Source of the DNA: Sphingobacteriia bacterium
GTDB lineage: Bacteria > Bacteroidota > Bacteroidia > Chitinophagales > Chitinophagaceae
Direction: 5' to 3'
DNA length: 6,209 nt
Assembly (NCBI GenBank): GCA_004293505.1
Contig: RDYY01000098.1
Span: forward strand, 1-6,209
In this document: piece by piece, positions 5,372 through 6,209 of the stretch
Position numbering within the stretch: position 1 is the stretch's first letter
Layout: every line of letters begins with the position of its first letter
Notes under the pieces: model-generated
Databases searched by the model: none
What the model was told of the DNA's origin: nothing
The model's input: the letters and a program-made list of their open reading frames with translations, nothing else
Position numbers and translations under genes: made by a program

Positions 5372-6163
5372 TTAGGGATGAAGGGTAAAACTGTCACCAT
5401 CTTTCCAAAAAGGAAACTGCTCCCGCACGCGTTGCAGATGGGTTTTGGTGAGGGTTTCGGTGTGAATCCCGTTTTCACTTTCTGCCGTCCACAACAGATT
5501 TCCCAAAGGATCCAAGACCCGGCTATCGCCCGAATGGGCAATGCCATTGCCATCTTCTCCTGTGCGGTTGACCCCAATGACATAAGCCTGGTTTTCAATG
5601 GCCCGAGCGGCCAACAAAGTTTTCCAAGCATGGCTGCGCCTTTCGGGCCAATTGGCCACATAGAGCAAAACATCGTACTCGGGTTTACCGTGTTGTACTT
5701 GTTGTCTGGCCCAAACGGGAAAGCGCAGGTCATAACATATTTGCAAATGAATTCTCCACCCGCCTACAGCAGCCATTACCCGGCTGTTTCCAGCCGCATA
5801 ATGTTGGTCTTCGCCGGCGTAAGCAAATCGGTGTCTTTTGTCGTATTTGCCCAAACTGCCATCGGGCAAAACCCAAAGCAACCGGTTGAAGAAAGCATCT
5901 CCTTCCTTCACCATGAGGGATCCCGTTAAAATGATTTTGCGTTGACGGGCCTGGTCCTGCATCCAGCGAATGGTAGGGCCCTCCATGGTTTCGGCCAATG
6001 CCTCAGGGCGCATGCTGAACCCAGTTGAAAACATTTCTGGCAAAACCACCACTTGGCCCAACACGGCAACTGCATCTAATTGCGATTCAATGGCACGCAA
6101 ATTGGCAGCTTTGTCTTCCCACAACAAGCTTGTTTGTACCAGACTAAATGAAAGGGACTCCAT
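5372..6163 (-). CDS. Omega-amidase, nitrilase superfamily (YafV/NIT2 type)
   Basis: The 263-residue protein closely resembles E. coli YafV, an omega-amidase that hydrolyses 2-oxoglutaramate and 2-oxosuccinamate to 2-oxo-acids and ammonia. This cleans up products of glutamine or asparagine transamination, including those formed in methionine salvage. The nitrilase triad is visible: Glu43 in LPEMFSTGF, Lys109 in YDKRHRF and Cys143 in ICYDLRFPVWARQ. Other YafV-like stretches are LLYVANWPERRSHAW, ARAIENQAYVIGVNR, a GDSRVLDPLGNLL loop, and an end with FPFWKDGDSF. It has no signal peptide, so it is cytosolic. The ATG at 6163 starts immediately before the first strand (SFSLVQTSLLWED) and is the only sensible start. 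nagA follows 9 bases downstream, so the two are probably co-transcribed; both are small amide hydrolases, but no shared pathway is evident. The family assignment is strong and the exact substrate is inferred from it. Confidence 0.92.
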   Translation of the reverse strand: MESLSFSLVQTSLLWEDKAANLRAIESQLDAVAVLGQVVVLPEMFSTGFSMRPEALAETMEGPTIRWMQDQARQRKIILTGSLMVKEGDAFFNRLLWVLPDGSLGKYDKRHRFAYAGEDQHYAAGNSRVMAAVGGWRIHLQICYDLRFPVWARQQVQHGKPEYDVLLYVANWPERRSHAWKTLLAARAIENQAYVIGVNRTGEDGNGIAHSGDSRVLDPLGNLLWTAESENGIHTETLTKTHLQRVREQFPFWKDGDSFTLHP

Positions 6164-6172
6164 GGCAGCAAG

Positions 6173-6209
6173 TTAAGACTTGGTCTTGATTCCGCTACTG
6201 AAAGCGATA
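6173..6209 (-). CDS. Possible C-terminal tail of an upstream leftward gene (partial)
   Basis: Reading leftward from the window edge, one frame gives IAFSSGIKTKS and then a TAA stop at 6175-6173, nine bases before the amidase ATG. That spacing equals the amidase-nagA gap, which fits a compact operon. Eleven open codons are far too few to prove coding, and no family can be assigned. Confidence 0.3.
   Translation of the reverse strand, partial: IAFSSGIKTKS

Noticed and set aside
5378..5929. Rightward 183-codon open frame opposite the omega-amidase
   Set aside because: It mirrors conserved nitrilase motifs on the other strand, and no family resemblance was seen.
1..6209. CRISPR array, tRNA, rRNA, transposase, attachment site or toxin-antitoxin pair
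   Set aside because: No repeated spacer-like units, RNA-gene sequences, transposase motifs or target duplications were found on either strand. All sizeable stretches are explained by the genes listed.

Overview
The window reads as an ordinary chromosomal segment of a member of the Bacteroidota, probably near the Chitinophagales or Sphingobacteriales. The grounds are a GH3-type acyl-adenylating enzyme, signal peptides ending in an Ala-Gln cleavage site, genes without Shine-Dalgarno sequences, candidate TAnnTTTG promoter elements and moderate GC content. The lineage is inferred from family impressions, not from a search. Genes are packed tightly and no gene-free stretch exceeds 90 bases. No mobile element, CRISPR array, tRNA or rRNA was seen.

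Left part: the N-terminal third of a GH3-family protein runs leftward off the edge (350 to 1). It is separated by an 87-base divergent promoter region from a rightward cluster of three genes with gaps of 9 and 7 bases: an inositol-monophosphatase-family phosphatase (438-1214), thiamine-monophosphate kinase ThiL (1224-2255) and a secreted S41-family peptidase (2263-3846).

Right part: a leftward cluster holds an omega-amidase of the YafV/NIT2 type (6163-5372), N-acetylglucosamine-6-phosphate deacetylase NagA (5362-4283) and a small secreted helical protein rich in His and Met (4246-3848). The first two are 9 bases apart. The third appears to have its own promoter, overlapping the nagA 3' end. 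An 11-residue tail of a possible upstream gene may sit at the right edge.

The two clusters converge at 3846/3848 with a single base between the stop codons. The only convincing terminator there serves the leftward transcripts and is embedded in the last codons of the S41 peptidase gene. I see housekeeping and nutrient-scavenging functions (thiamine diphosphate synthesis, amino-sugar catabolism, 2-oxo-acid amide hydrolysis, periplasmic proteolysis) and no clear evidence of an undescribed multi-gene system. The best candidates for a second look are the unnamed 132-residue protein, the embedded terminator and an odd Arg/Ser-rich segment in the peptidase.
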